From the NCBI GenBank assembly GCA_037974335.1, contig CM075728.1, forward strand, positions 112,587,476-112,651,475: DNA of 64,000 bases. Reading direction: 5' to 3'. The position numbers were made by a program, and so were the translations under genes. How positions within the stretch are numbered: position 1 is the stretch's first letter; the number at the start of each line of letters is the position of its first letter. The DNA comes from Prionace glauca. Taxonomy: Eukaryota > Chordata > Chondrichthyes > Carcharhiniformes > Carcharhinidae. Under the pieces are notes generated by a model that was given only the letters and a program-made list of their open reading frames with translations, did no database searches and was not told the DNA's origin. Of this stretch, positions 43,673 to 55,800 are shown one piece after another.

Positions 43673-43689
43673 GAAACGAAAGTGAAAAG
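43673..43689 (+). promoter_or_regulatory. Interferon-response-like element (ISRE/IRF site)
   Basis: The sequence gaaacgaaagtgaaaag holds overlapping GAAA repeats, including a perfect GAAANNGAAA (gaaagtgaaa type) IRF-binding pattern. It lies 73 bases upstream of the start codon of the B7-H6-like gene. Such sites usually make a promoter respond to interferon. The transcription start was not determined, so the site may lie in the promoter or in the 5' UTR. Confidence 0.5.
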
Positions 43690-43761
43690 AAGAGACGGTT
43701 TTGGAAATGACCTTCAAGAATCTATTCCGGGATAAAACGTTTGTCTTTTTCCAAATGAAAG

Positions 43762-43813
43762 ATGAGGATCTTATTTTTAAGTGTTGTCGCCATGGCTTTC
43801 ATTTCACCAGCAG
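43762..43813 (+). CDS. Exon 1: signal peptide
   Basis: It encodes MRILFLSVVAMAFISPA, a short basic start followed by a hydrophobic core, then the donor gtaagatg. A second in-frame Met at residue 11 is too late to leave a signal sequence, so the first ATG is chosen. The exon ends in phase 1, and the next coding codon (G|GA) fits exon 2. Confidence 0.7.
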
Positions 43814-46800
43814 GTAAGATGTCAGATCATTCGCGGTCACCGGAAACTCTTAATCACCAGTGGATCACCAATCCTGCCTTTCTTCTCCCTCATCTTCCTG
43901 GCAGGAAACCTTTCAACTCCCTGCCGTTTTGCAGGCATTTAGCTTTTAATGATGAATTGGTGCCCTCTGCGCCACACTCCATCTTTGTCCCTGGACGCCC
44001 CTGCCTGTTCCCACTGTGCCACCTCATCTGGGCTGGTACTACCCTGCAGCTTATAAATATCTCCTTCCCCCAAGGGTGCTGTTGTGGTGGCAGCTGTGTG
44101 CGAGAGGGCTTCCCAATCTGCAGCCTTGGCTGCAGCGTCTGCTAGTTGGTTCCCTTTTTGTTCTGCTGTCTTTACTCTTTGGTGGGCTTTTATCTTAATT
44201 ACAGCTGCTTCTGAGGGCAGCCTGGCTGCAGATACCAGGTCTCGGATTATATTTTCATGCTTTATGCAGCCCCCAAACCCCCCATGGTGATAAACCTGCG
44301 CCTTTTCCAGGCTATCATGTAATCGTGGACCACCCCAAATGCATATTGACTGTCAGTATACACACTTACTCGCTTTTCTCTTCCTGTCTTGAGGGCTTCC
44401 GTGAGGGCTATGAGTTCGGCCACTTGGGCTGAGGTCTCCCCACTCATAGTGTATTTTGCTACCGGTGTCCCTTTTTGGTCTACTACTGCCCAACCTGTGC
44501 GATATTGTCTGTCTACTTGTCTTCGGGACCCGTCTACATACAGTATGAGGTCGGGGTTATCTATGGGTTGGTCATTAATCCCTCCCTCCGCTTCAGTGTC
44601 TGGGTTAATCGGGCAGTAGTGTGGACTCCCCTCTGATAGGAGTCCCTCAGCGGGGTTCTTCCCAGTGTCCCGCACTAACTGGACGGACCGGTCTCGGGAG
44701 AGGAGTACCGCTTCCCAATTGACCCTTCGGGCGCCCGAAACAGTCCGGAGTCGGCCTGTATTGAATGGGATATGAATGGGATGGATAGGATAGAGGTGGA
44801 GAGACTCTTCCCGCTCAGAAAGGACAGTAGGACTAGGGGGCACAGCCTCAAGATAAAGGGGGGGGGGGCGGTTTAGAACAGAGTTGAGGAGGAACTTCTT
44901 CACTCAAAGGGTGGTGAATCTCTGGAATTCTCTGCCCATTGAAGTGGTGGAGGCTGCCTCGCTAAATATTTTTAAGACGCGGGTTGATGGGTTTTTGATA
45001 AGAGAGGGGATTAAGGGTTATGGGGAGAGGGCAGGAATGTGGAACTGAGTCACGACAGATCAGCCATGATCTTATTGAATGGCGGGGCAGGCTCGAAGGG
45101 CTAGTTGGCCTACTCCTGCTCTGATTTCTTATGTTCTTATGTTCTTATGTATTCAGGAGGTCAACGATGGTGTGTTTCGTGTGTAAAATGATTTGTCCTG
45201 ACATAGTGATCGGTTCGTATACCCTGACTGCCCAGGCGGCACAATCTAGAGCTGCCACATACTTGTGCAGTCCCTGGGCTACTGGGGGTGGAATAATATG
45301 CTACCGGTCACATGGCACTCCCGTATTCTTGGGTTACCACAGAGCTATAAAATCCTTCCTCTGAGTCATAGAAGAGGTGGAAGGGTTTGGTTATGTTAGG
45401 CAGGCGTAGGACTGGAGCTGCTAATAGTTCTGATTTTAGGCGAGTGTATGCTACCTCCTGTTCGGGTCCCCACTTGATCGTTCCTTCCTGCTCCTGGCTT
45501 TCCCCCTTTGATCAGCCAGGGATGCAAACTGGTCAATGAAATTCCGGCAGTAGTTAAAGAGTCCCATAACTCTACGCATCCTTTTCACTGTGTTTGGACG
45601 GGGCATATTTATAATCGCGGTTTTCCGATCGGAGGGGAGGGCTCTGTTTCCTTGACTTATGTTGTGTCCTAAATACCGCTCCTCCTGTTGCGCAATCTGT
45701 GCCTTTGTTGGGTTGATTTTAAACCCCGCAGCCTGCAAGGCACGTAGGATTGTGGACAGGGCTCCTATATGTCCTGAGAGGTTGGTGGAGGCAATAAGGA
45801 TGTCGTCCACATATTGGAGGAAGGTATTTCTATCTGGGGACAGGTCGCAGTCCTCAAGGGCCTCACTCATAACATAAGAACATAAGAACATAAGAAATAG
45901 GGGCAGGAGTAGGCCATCTGGCCCTTCGAGCCTGCCCCGCCATTCAATAAGATCATGGCTGATCTGTCGTGACTCAGCTCCACCTTCCCGCCCTCTCCCC
46001 ATAACCCTTAATCCCTTCTCTTATCAAAAACCCATCAACCCGTTTCTTAAAAATATTTAGCAAGGCAGCCTCCACCACTTCAACGGGCAGAGAATTCCAG
46101 AGATTCACCACCCTTTGAGTGAAGAAGTTCCTCCTCAACTCTGTTCTAAACCGCCCCCCCTTTATCTTGAGGCTGTGCCCCCTAGTCCTACTGTCTTTTT
46201 TGACCGGGAACAGTCTCTCCACCTCTATCCTATCCATCCCATTCATCATCTTATACGTCTCAATGAGATCTCCCCTCATTCTTCTAAACTCTAACGAGTA
46301 CAAGCCTAGTTTATTCAGCCTCTCCTCATAGCTCAATCCCCTCAACTCCGGTATCAGCCGAGTAAACCTCCTCTGCACTCCCTCCAGGGCCAAAACATCC
46401 TTGCGCAGGTGCGGCGCCCAAAACTGCACACAGTACTCCAGCTGCGGCCTCACCAATGCCCTATACAGCTGCAGCAAGACCTCCCTACTTTTATATTCAA
46501 TCCCCTTCGCTATGAAGGCCAGCATCCCATTCGCCTTCCTGACCACCTGCTGCACCTGCAAGCTGGGTTTTTGCGACTCATGCACAAGGACCCCGAGGTC
46601 CCTCTGCACCGTCGCCTGCTGCAGTTTTTCGCCCCGTAAGTAATAGTCCTTCCTACCATTCCTCCTACCAAAGTGGACCACCTCACACTTGCCAACATTA
46701 AATTCCATTTGCCATTTCCTGGCCCATTCGCCCAGCCTATCTAGATCCTTCTGCAGACTCTCCACACCCTCCGCACAATTTGCCTTTCCCCCAATCTTGG

Positions 46801-49800
46801 TGTCATCAGCAAATTTCGACACCCTGCACTCGGTTCCCTCCTCCAGATCATCTATATAAATGGTAAATAGCTGAGGCCCCAGCACCGACCCCTGGGGCAC
46901 CCCACTAGTCACCAACCGCCAATCCGAATAGCATCCATTGACCCCCACTCTCTGCCTCCTATTTGACAACCAATCCTCTATCCACGCTAACACCCTACCC
47001 CCAACTCCATGTCCCCTGACCTTCTGCAATAACCTCTTGTGAGGTACCTTGTCAAACGCCTTCTGAAAATCCAGAAAGACCACATCCACCGGCTCTCCTC
47101 CATCCACTGCCCTAGACACATCCTCATAGAACTCCAGTAAATTTGTCAGACACGACTTCCCTTTAATGAAACCGTGTTGCGTCCGCCCTATCAAGCAATT
47201 CCCCTCAAGATGCCTCGCTATTTCCTCCTTAATGACGGTTTCTAACATTTTACCTACCACAGACGTTAAACTAACCGGCCTATAATTCCCCGCCTTTTGC
47301 CTGCCACCCTTCTTAAACAACGGCGTAACATTAGCCGTTTTCCAATCTTCCGGCACTTCCCCGGAATCCAGCGACGTCTGGAAAATAACCACCAAGGCAT
47401 CCACTATCACCTCCGCCATTTCTTTCAGAACCCTCGGATGCATTCCATCCGGTCCTGGGGACTTGTCCACAATCAGCCCCTCCAGTCTGTCGAGCACCAC
47501 CTCTCTAGTAACAGTAATGTCATTAAGACCCTCCATTCCTACCACCTTTCCATCGCTAACACCCGGCAAATTATTCACGTCCTCCTCCGTGAAGACAGAA
47601 ACAAAGAAGTTATTCAAGACCTTAGCCATATCCCCATCCCCTACCACTAGCTCCCCTTTCTCATCCTCTAAAGGACCAACGTTTATCCTAGCCAGCCTCT
47701 TCCTTTTTATATATTTATAAAAACTCTTGCTATCCTTTTTTATATTAAGTGCTAGCCCAGCCTCATAGCTTCTCCTACCCTCCTTTATCAATTTCTTTGT
47801 CACTCGGTAGAAAATGTTGGGATTGTTGTGGAACCCTTGGGGGAGGCCTGTCCATGTGTACTGTTTCCCTCCACAGGTAAAGGCAAACCTTTCCAGGGAG
47901 TCCGTGTGAAGCGGGATGGACCAGAATCCGTTTGCTATGTCTAACACAGAGAAAATACCATGTTCAGGTCGGAGTCCGTTAAAAATAGTGGATGGACTTG
48001 CGACTATGGGGTGTTCTTTCGGGGTTATTTTGCTTAGGGCAGTGTGGTCTATGGTCAGTTGGTAACTTCCAACTGGCTTGCGCACTGGCCATATCAGGGA
48101 GTTGGCGTTAGACACTGTAGGTTTTAAAATACCCTGGGCAACCAAAGCCTGAACGATTTTCTCAGTGGCCTGTAGCGCCTCAGGCTTTATGGGGTATTGT
48201 TTGTGAGGGGTGTGGATTGGCCCGTGTGTGTGTAGGGGAGGGATTTTTACGAGGTCGCAGTCTTGTTTCACTGCTGCCCAGACTTGGGGTAATGATTGGT
48301 ATAGAAGCCCTACTGTCCCTTCCTTTCCCCAATCTCGGGCTGTGTATGTGTGGTCTCCTGCCCGGACTGCAGCCACGTTTTTATTCGGGACTCGGTATCC
48401 CTGAATCCCACTTTTGTGTTCCTTTCTCGCAGTCCACAGCAGGCGCTTGTTAAAGGCATCCACCACCCCACCTAACTCCCCCAGCAGGTCTATCCCCCAA
48501 GATCGTTCCCTCCTGGTTCGGGCATACCCAGAAGTGTACTGGGAGTAAAATGTCCTCAATCTCTAGTAGGACTGCCTTGCTCTGGTAAGCTGTAGTTCTA
48601 TTTCCCCCCTACCCTCCCTACTGCGATGGAACGGTGGGTTGTAGGAAGTGCCATGTTGGTGAGGGATATCGCGGCCCCCGTATCTATTAATATTTTGCAT
48701 TGCCGGCCCCCTAACGATGCATTAACCCAGATGTGGGGGTTGGCTCTCGGGGTGGGGGTCGACGCAATTCATGCGGTCTTTTGTGCAACCAGAGTCTGTT
48801 CTCTCGTTCTCTCCTTGGGAACCTCTTGCTACAGCAAACTGACTCATTGTGTCCAGTGCTGCCGCAATTGTGGCATATTTGGGAGGGTTGGGGTACCTGG
48901 ACTCATAAGAACATAAGAACATAAGAAATAGGAGCAGGAGTAGGCCATCTGGCCCTTCGAGCCTGCCCCGCCATTCAATAAGATCATGGCTGATCTGTCG
49001 TGACTCAGCTCCACCTTCCCGCCCTCTCCCCATAACCCTTAATCCCTTCTCTTATCAAAAACCCATCAACCCGTTTCTTAAAAATATTTAGCGAGGCAGT
49101 CCTTTCTATAATGACCCGTTTCCCACACCTATAGCAGCCCCTCTGTCAGTTCCCAGGGAAGATACCCCCCCTGCCCTAGCGCTTTGGATCTTTCTCTGTT
49201 GGTTGTCGACAGTAATAGCCCAGTTCTCTAGCTCATCAATGGTGTTGAAGTTTACCAACCCGGTCTTTAGGATTGCTTGGTGTGCTGGGCTCAGCCCGTC
49301 CTTATATAGCTGGAGGAATGCGGGGTTCTGTCTATTGGCATTGGGCATTCCCCCATGCTCCAAAAAGGTGTCAAATTTCCGTTGCCCGTATTCCTGGGCT
49401 CCTTCCTCCTCCCCCTGCACCACCCCTACAATTGCATTCCAGCTCACGGGGACTCGCCCCCATGGTTTGGGTAATATCATCTTTAAAATCCGTCAGAGCT
49501 TGGTCTTGCTCTCGGCAACTCTCGTTCAGGTTCGCGGACCAGGTCCTGTTCTGGTGTTCTACCTGAAGCCGGGTCCAATAATTCTCTGGCATTTTGGCTC
49601 TTACGAGCCCTGATATATCCCGATTATGTAAATTGTGACACATTTGCATCTCCTTAAGTTTTAGCCAGAAGATCGTGTTACTGTGTCTGGGCTGGAGGGT
49701 CGGGAGTTTGTCCAGCAGTTTCATGGTGTCCCCCGGGGTAAGGGATACATATGTCATCTTTATCCGAGCCTGGGCAGATCGCCCTCGCCCGTCTCCCCCT

Positions 49801-52800
49801 TCCCCCCCGGGGACACACTCAATTTTAACGGGGGCTGCCATAACGCTCTGGGATGGGGGGGTCGGTGGTAGATGGAATGCCCCCCCCGTCGGGCATAGTG
49901 GACCCGTTTCATCCATTAAACATTCCCAGTCGGGACACTCCTCACTTGGAGGTTCGCGTGAGAAGTCGGACAGCGCTGGAAGCATAGGGTTAGCGGCCGT
50001 CACAGCGGCATGCTGTCGCTGTGCAGCTTGCTCCTGCTCGCCTTGTACATATTTATAAACTTATCCTGCAAGGGTGACATGAGCCTTTAATATTAGGATC
50101 CAAGCCTTGTCATCCTTGTCATCTCTTGGATGTTGCTTCGGGAGTTGCCTACTGCTTCATGTCGTTGGTGTGCGTAAACTGGACCATCTCGAGGGCAACA
50201 TGGCAGCTCAGAGACTATCTCTGTTGCTGTGCGGACACATGGATTTGGGCCTGTGTGAGGGATAGCGGGTGAGGGATCCTTCTGGTCCCCAATCAAAGAT
50301 GGTACTGTTGCTATCCATGTTAGTTTCCTTTACTAGGGTCAGTAGTGTACCAACCCTGGCTCTAATGCTTTCACAGACACTTGTGTGTGTATCTCTGATT
50401 GGGTAACGGTCTTGTGTTCCCACTGTTAGTACATTTGTACATTCAGTGACAACCCGCAGAGTCCGACCTGCGTGTAGCAGGGAGATTGCCGCTCTCAGAG
50501 GCAGGTGAGCTGTGTACAGCCTCTCCGCAGGGGCCGCAGCGTATGGAGAGACTACTGACTACAGTGACCGGGGCCACTAGCTCCTACCCAAACTCCTATC
50601 GCTAAATCGACTGTCAGAGGACAGCCATTTCCCTATCTCCCAGGGAGTCACCTGGACCTGGGTGCAGACTGGTGTGTAGTCGACCGCGGGTCAGAGTCCC
50701 CCGATGTGTAGTCGTTTTTTTATGCTACCAGAGGTCTCCTGCTTGTAGTGGTCGAGGCACTCACAGAGGCTCCAGACTTAGTAACGCCTGGACATGTGGC
50801 AAATTCCTTGCGTATTTTGCCCCCAGTGGCCTGGTCTCTCATGCCTGCAGAGGTCCTCACTGACTTGCAGCGCCCGGACGTGTACTGAACTCCGAGAGTC
50901 CGGTCCCAGTGGCCCGAAACCTTGGATGTCCTCCTTAACCTTAAATCCCAGGGTGCTGTCCCTGAACCTTAAATCCCAGAGTAATATCCCTACTCTATAA
51001 CACCCGTTCTGTTGGGTCCCCTGTTGGGCAGTCAGTCTGTGGTCAGGCTTGTTGGGGGTCAGCGGAATGTAAAAATAACACAATGAATCACAGTTTGCGA
51101 TCCCAGCCACCCGCCCAAAAAGAAACTTAAACCCACGTTACCGCTGTGCAGCTACTGAATGGACCCTGTTCACAAGTTCAGATCGCGGCAGCTGTGAAAC
51201 TCTGCTCTGACACTGGGACACGAATATTCCACAGGTTTGATGAAATGAGTAAAGATACCCAGTGCCAGGAGACGGCGTTCCAGCGACAGTCGCGATTCCG
51301 GACGAGCCCCCAATTGTTAGTGCGAGTGGGCGAAACGACCACTAGAGACTCAGGGTGAAGTTCAATAACAGCACAGCTTTATTTTCTTTTACATTGACGG
51401 AGAAGCGCAGTCAGGACATACAATCGGACTGTCCCAAAAGCGCTGTAATGGTCCCTCGCAGCGGGCTATAGTTATAGCTGAACTTCGGTGCAGTATGCGA
51501 TTCAAATGCTCATACTTTGTTTACAGCATTCGACCTTAGCCATCATGTCTCGATGTTTTCAAGTGTTGAGGAAATTGTTTTAAGTGTGTGTTAATCGTTT
51601 TGTCTGATGGGTTATTAATGGTCTAGAATCTCTGGGGTTTGAACCATAGGTGTGTCAGTGATCTCAAAAGAGGTTTGAGGGGCCAGGAATGTTTCCTTAG
51701 CTATGCTAATTTTAGGTGTCTCCATGGGTTGTTTGACTGTTTTAGAAGTGCTGATTTTGATGGGGTGGGGATTTAGTTCCTGTAGGTGCCATCCTGGAGA
51801 GCTCCCCTTGTGTGCTAGGCCTCATTTGCATTCTAAAAGCATGCTCTTGCCTGCTTGCCTGCTAACCTGTTACTTTGTGATTTTTAGTGGAGAGGCTCTG
51901 AATGTAACTTTAGTCTGCTGCCATATTGTGTGCCCAATTTCGTAAAACTTGTTGTCCGATAACACCAGGCCATAGCCTTGAATGTTATGACGTGCCAAGT
52001 ACTCCTCCAGATACTTCACCACCTCCACCTCCGCCATCCTCCCAGGCAGTGCATTCCAGACTGTCACCACCCTCTGAGTAAAAAAGTTTTTCTTCAAATC
52101 CCCCCAAACCTCCCACCCCTTACTTTTAACTTGTGTCCCCTGGTAACTGACCCTTCAGCTGAGGGGAACACCTACATAACATTAACATGTCAGTGTTTGC
52201 AGCTCCGAAAAGGATTTCTTTTTGCTTTCATTTTCTTTGTCCAGTGAATATTTTTTTAACCTGCTATTTTACAAATTAATGGCGCATTTGTAAAAGTTCA
52301 AACACCTAGGACTTATTGCACATTTCCCCCTCTCAATCTATTCAGATAATAATCTGCCTTCCTGTTTTTGCTACCAATGTGGATGGCCTCAAGTTTTTGC
52401 GGAGGCAGTGGTGCAGTGGTATTGTTGCTGGACTGGTAATCCAGAGACCCAAGATAATGCCCTGGGAACCTGGGTTTGAATCTCACCATAGCAGATGGAG
52501 AAACTTGAACTCAGTAAAAATCTGGAATTAAAAGTTTAATGATGACCATGAAACCATTGTCAATTGTTGTAAAAATCCATCTGATTCACAAATATCCTTT
52601 AGGGAAGGAAATCTGTCACCCTTACCTGGTCTGGCTTACATGTGACTCCAGATTCACAGGAAGGGCAATAAATCGTGGCCCAGCTAGCGATGCCTATATC
52701 TAATAAATTTTTAAAAATCCACATTATACTACATCTGCCATGCCTATGCCTATTCACTCAACTTGTCCAAATCACACTGAAGTATTTCTGCATCCTCCTC

Positions 52801-55800
52801 ACAGCTCACCCTCCCACCCAATTTTGTGTCTCCTGCAACTTTGGAGATATTATATTTAGTTATAAATAGCTCGGGTCCTAGCACTGATCTCTATGGTAGA
52901 CCAATAGTCACTGCCTGCCGCATGGAAAAAAACTTGTTTACTCCTACACTTTGTTTCCTGTTTGCCCACCAGTTTTCTTTCCAGTCAATACACTACCCTC
53001 AGTCCTGCATTCTTTAACTTTACAAGTTGATCTCTTATGTGGAACCTTGTTGAAAGCTTTCTGAAAGTCCAAATAAATCACACATACTGCTTCCCCTCAT
53101 CAACTCCACTAGTTACTTTCTCAAAGAGTTCCAGTAGAATGGTTTTCCTTAAATAAATCCATCCTGACTCTATCTGATCCTGTCACTGTTTGCCAAGTGC
53201 TCTGCTATTAAATCTTTTGTAATGGACTCTAGCATTTTCCTCACCTCTAATGTTAGGCTGACTGGTCTATAATTCCCTGTTTTCTCTCTATCTCCTTGTT
53301 TAAATAGTTGGGCTACATTAGGTCTCTTCCAATCCACAGGAACTGATTGAGAGTCTGTTGAACCTTGACGATGGCCTCCATCATCCATCATTTCCAGGGC
53401 CACTTCCTTCAATATTCTGGGATGCAGATTATCAGGCCCTGGGGACCTATTGATCTTCAATCCGATCAATTTCCCCAAAAGCATTTCCCGACTAATACTT
53501 AATTCCTTCCGTTCCTCCTTCTCAATAAACCCTGTGTTCCCCAAATTTCTGGTACATTATTTGACCCCCTTTGTGAAGACAGAATCAAAACTTGTATTTA
53601 GTTGGTCATTTGGCCATTTCTTTGTTCTCCATTCTAAGTTGCCCTGTTTCTCACATATCTATGGAGGCTTTTACAGTCAGTTTTTATTTACACTACAAGT
53701 TTGCTTTCGTACTCAATTTTCCCCTTCTTATTCAATCCCTTTGTCCTCCTTTGCTGACTTCTAAACTGCTCCAAATCCTCAGGTCTGCAATTTTTTTTTC
53801 TGGCCAATTTGTATCTAATTTCTTTTGTAATCCATGGTTTGGCCACCTTTCCCATTTTATTTTTGCACCAGACAGGAATGAACAATTGTTGCTGTTCACC
53901 CATGTGCTCTTTGAATGTTTGCCATTGTCTATCCACCATCGTCCCTTCAAGCAACATCCTCTCAATCCATCATAGCCAACTCATAACTCATGCCTCATGC
54001 CATCATAGCTTCCTTTACTTAGATTCAGGACTCTAGCCTCAGAATCAACTTTGTCACTCTCCATTTTGTTGAAGAATTCAATCATATTTTGGGCACTCAT
54101 GGCCAAGGACCCTGGCACAACGAGATTGCCAATTATTTGTTTCTCATTACACAATACCCAGTCTAGGATGGCCTGGTCTGTTCTCTAGTTGGTTCTTCTA
54201 CATATTGGTCCAGTAAACCATACTGTATACACTCTAGGAATTCCTCCTTTTTGGTATTGTTACTCATTTGATTTGCCCAATCTATATGCAGATTAAAGTC
54301 ATCCATATTAACAGATGTACCTTTATTGCATGCACTTCTAATTGTTTAATTCTATCCCCAATATCACCACTATAGTTGGGGGGGGGGGAGGTTCAACTTA
54401 CAACCTCCAATAACTTTTTTGTCCCTTGGCAAGTTGACACACAAAAAGTTAATTAACAAGTCAAGGACCCGTAGAATTTAGAATAATACGTTAGCATGGA
54501 TATAGAATTAGGTAACAGCCAGGAAGCAATGAGTAAGGATACAAGGGATATTTTCAAGTTGGCAGGCAGTGGCAAGTTGGGTGCCACAAGGATCAGTGCT
54601 GGAGCCTCAGATATCAATGTTAATCACTCAGACAGAGAGTAATATATTGAACTTTTCTGATGATACAAATATATATGGGAATATAAACTGTGAGGAGGAT
54701 ACAAAGAGACTGCAAAGAGATGTAGAAATGATAAATGAGTGGACAATAAAAGGCCAGATAGACTAGTATATGGGGGAATTGTGAGGTTATTCATTGAGTC
54801 GTAAAAATAGAAAAGCAAATTATTATTAAAAGGGGTGAAACCTATTAATTTCAATGTTCAGAGGAATTTGTTTGACTCTTACATGGAATACTGGATGCAC
54901 GCAGTACATAAAGCAATTAAGAAGGCAAATGGCATGTTGAACTTTGTTGAGATGGGATGTAACAGATCACCTCTCATTCTCCTAAACTCCCAATTACATA
55001 AACACAATTTACCAAGCCTCGTCTCTCAGGAAAACCCTCTTATCCCAGGGAAAGATCCAATAAACCCTCGCTCTCTACCTCCAGTGCTCTTCCTTAATAC
55101 TTTGTGACAGAGATTGATGACTTAATTGGTGAGTGGGTTGCCTAGTCAATTCGTAATTAGGTTTATCTGCCAGTTAATGTAATTTATAATTCATAATTGA
55201 CCACAATTGTCCTGTTAGAAACATAGAAAATGGAGCAGGATTAGTTGATTCGGCCCATCAAACCTGCTGTGGTATTCAATATGATCATGGTTGATCCTCT
55301 AGCTCAAAACCATACACATGTTTTCTCCCTATTCCCCTTGAGGTCTTCAGTGTCTAGAAATCTACATATTTCTTTCTTAAATATATTCAGTGAGTGACTT
55401 GGCCTCCACAGACTTTAATGATAGAAAATTCCACCACCCTCAGAATGAATAAGTTTCTCCTGATGTCAATCCTGTGTTAATTCATAATTAACTGATTTTG
55501 GGCTTGAGTGTATAGAAAGACACCTAAGTAAGTATTTAGTGTTTGCTTTGCTTGACACTTGTATAGTAATTTCTGTCAGTTATACACCGTGGAATCCTGT
55601 GGAAAATACCTGGGATTTTGGATTTCTTCTTGAAAACAAGTTACCGGCAGCCCGTCCAAGATCCTGACAATAACCTAATATTCAGATATTTTTATATCAG
55701 TTACTGTTTTAAAATATTGAATTATTTTAAAGGACCTTTAGAATTGGAGATATTTCCCTCACCACTGGAAATTTCAGCAAATGAAGATGCACTTCTAATG

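Larger units (their letters stand above)
43940..51964 (-). mobile_element. Class I (gamma/epsilon-like) retrovirus fossil, broken
   Basis: An endogenous retrovirus fossil on the minus strand, antisense to the host gene, inside its first intron. Recognisable parts from its 5' side are: LTR (51315-51964), primer site (51295-51312), leader, gag with nucleocapsid zinc knuckles (about 48830-50003), protease with an LIDTGA motif near 48640-48720, RT pieces between about 45450 and 48550 with LPQGF- and YVDD-type motifs, and RNase H (about 43940-44760). No second LTR and no envelope were seen on the low-coordinate side. It is broken in several places and interrupted by three CR1s and a SINE head. It is older than the CR1 copies in it. 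The MLV-like RT motifs and proline primer site point to the class I lineage. Confidence 0.8.

Noticed and set aside
45974-48559. A long open frame that seems to fuse retroviral pol with a CR1 RT
   Set aside because: The frame only reads through the junction of a CR1 inserted in the retrovirus fossil. It is not a designed fusion gene.
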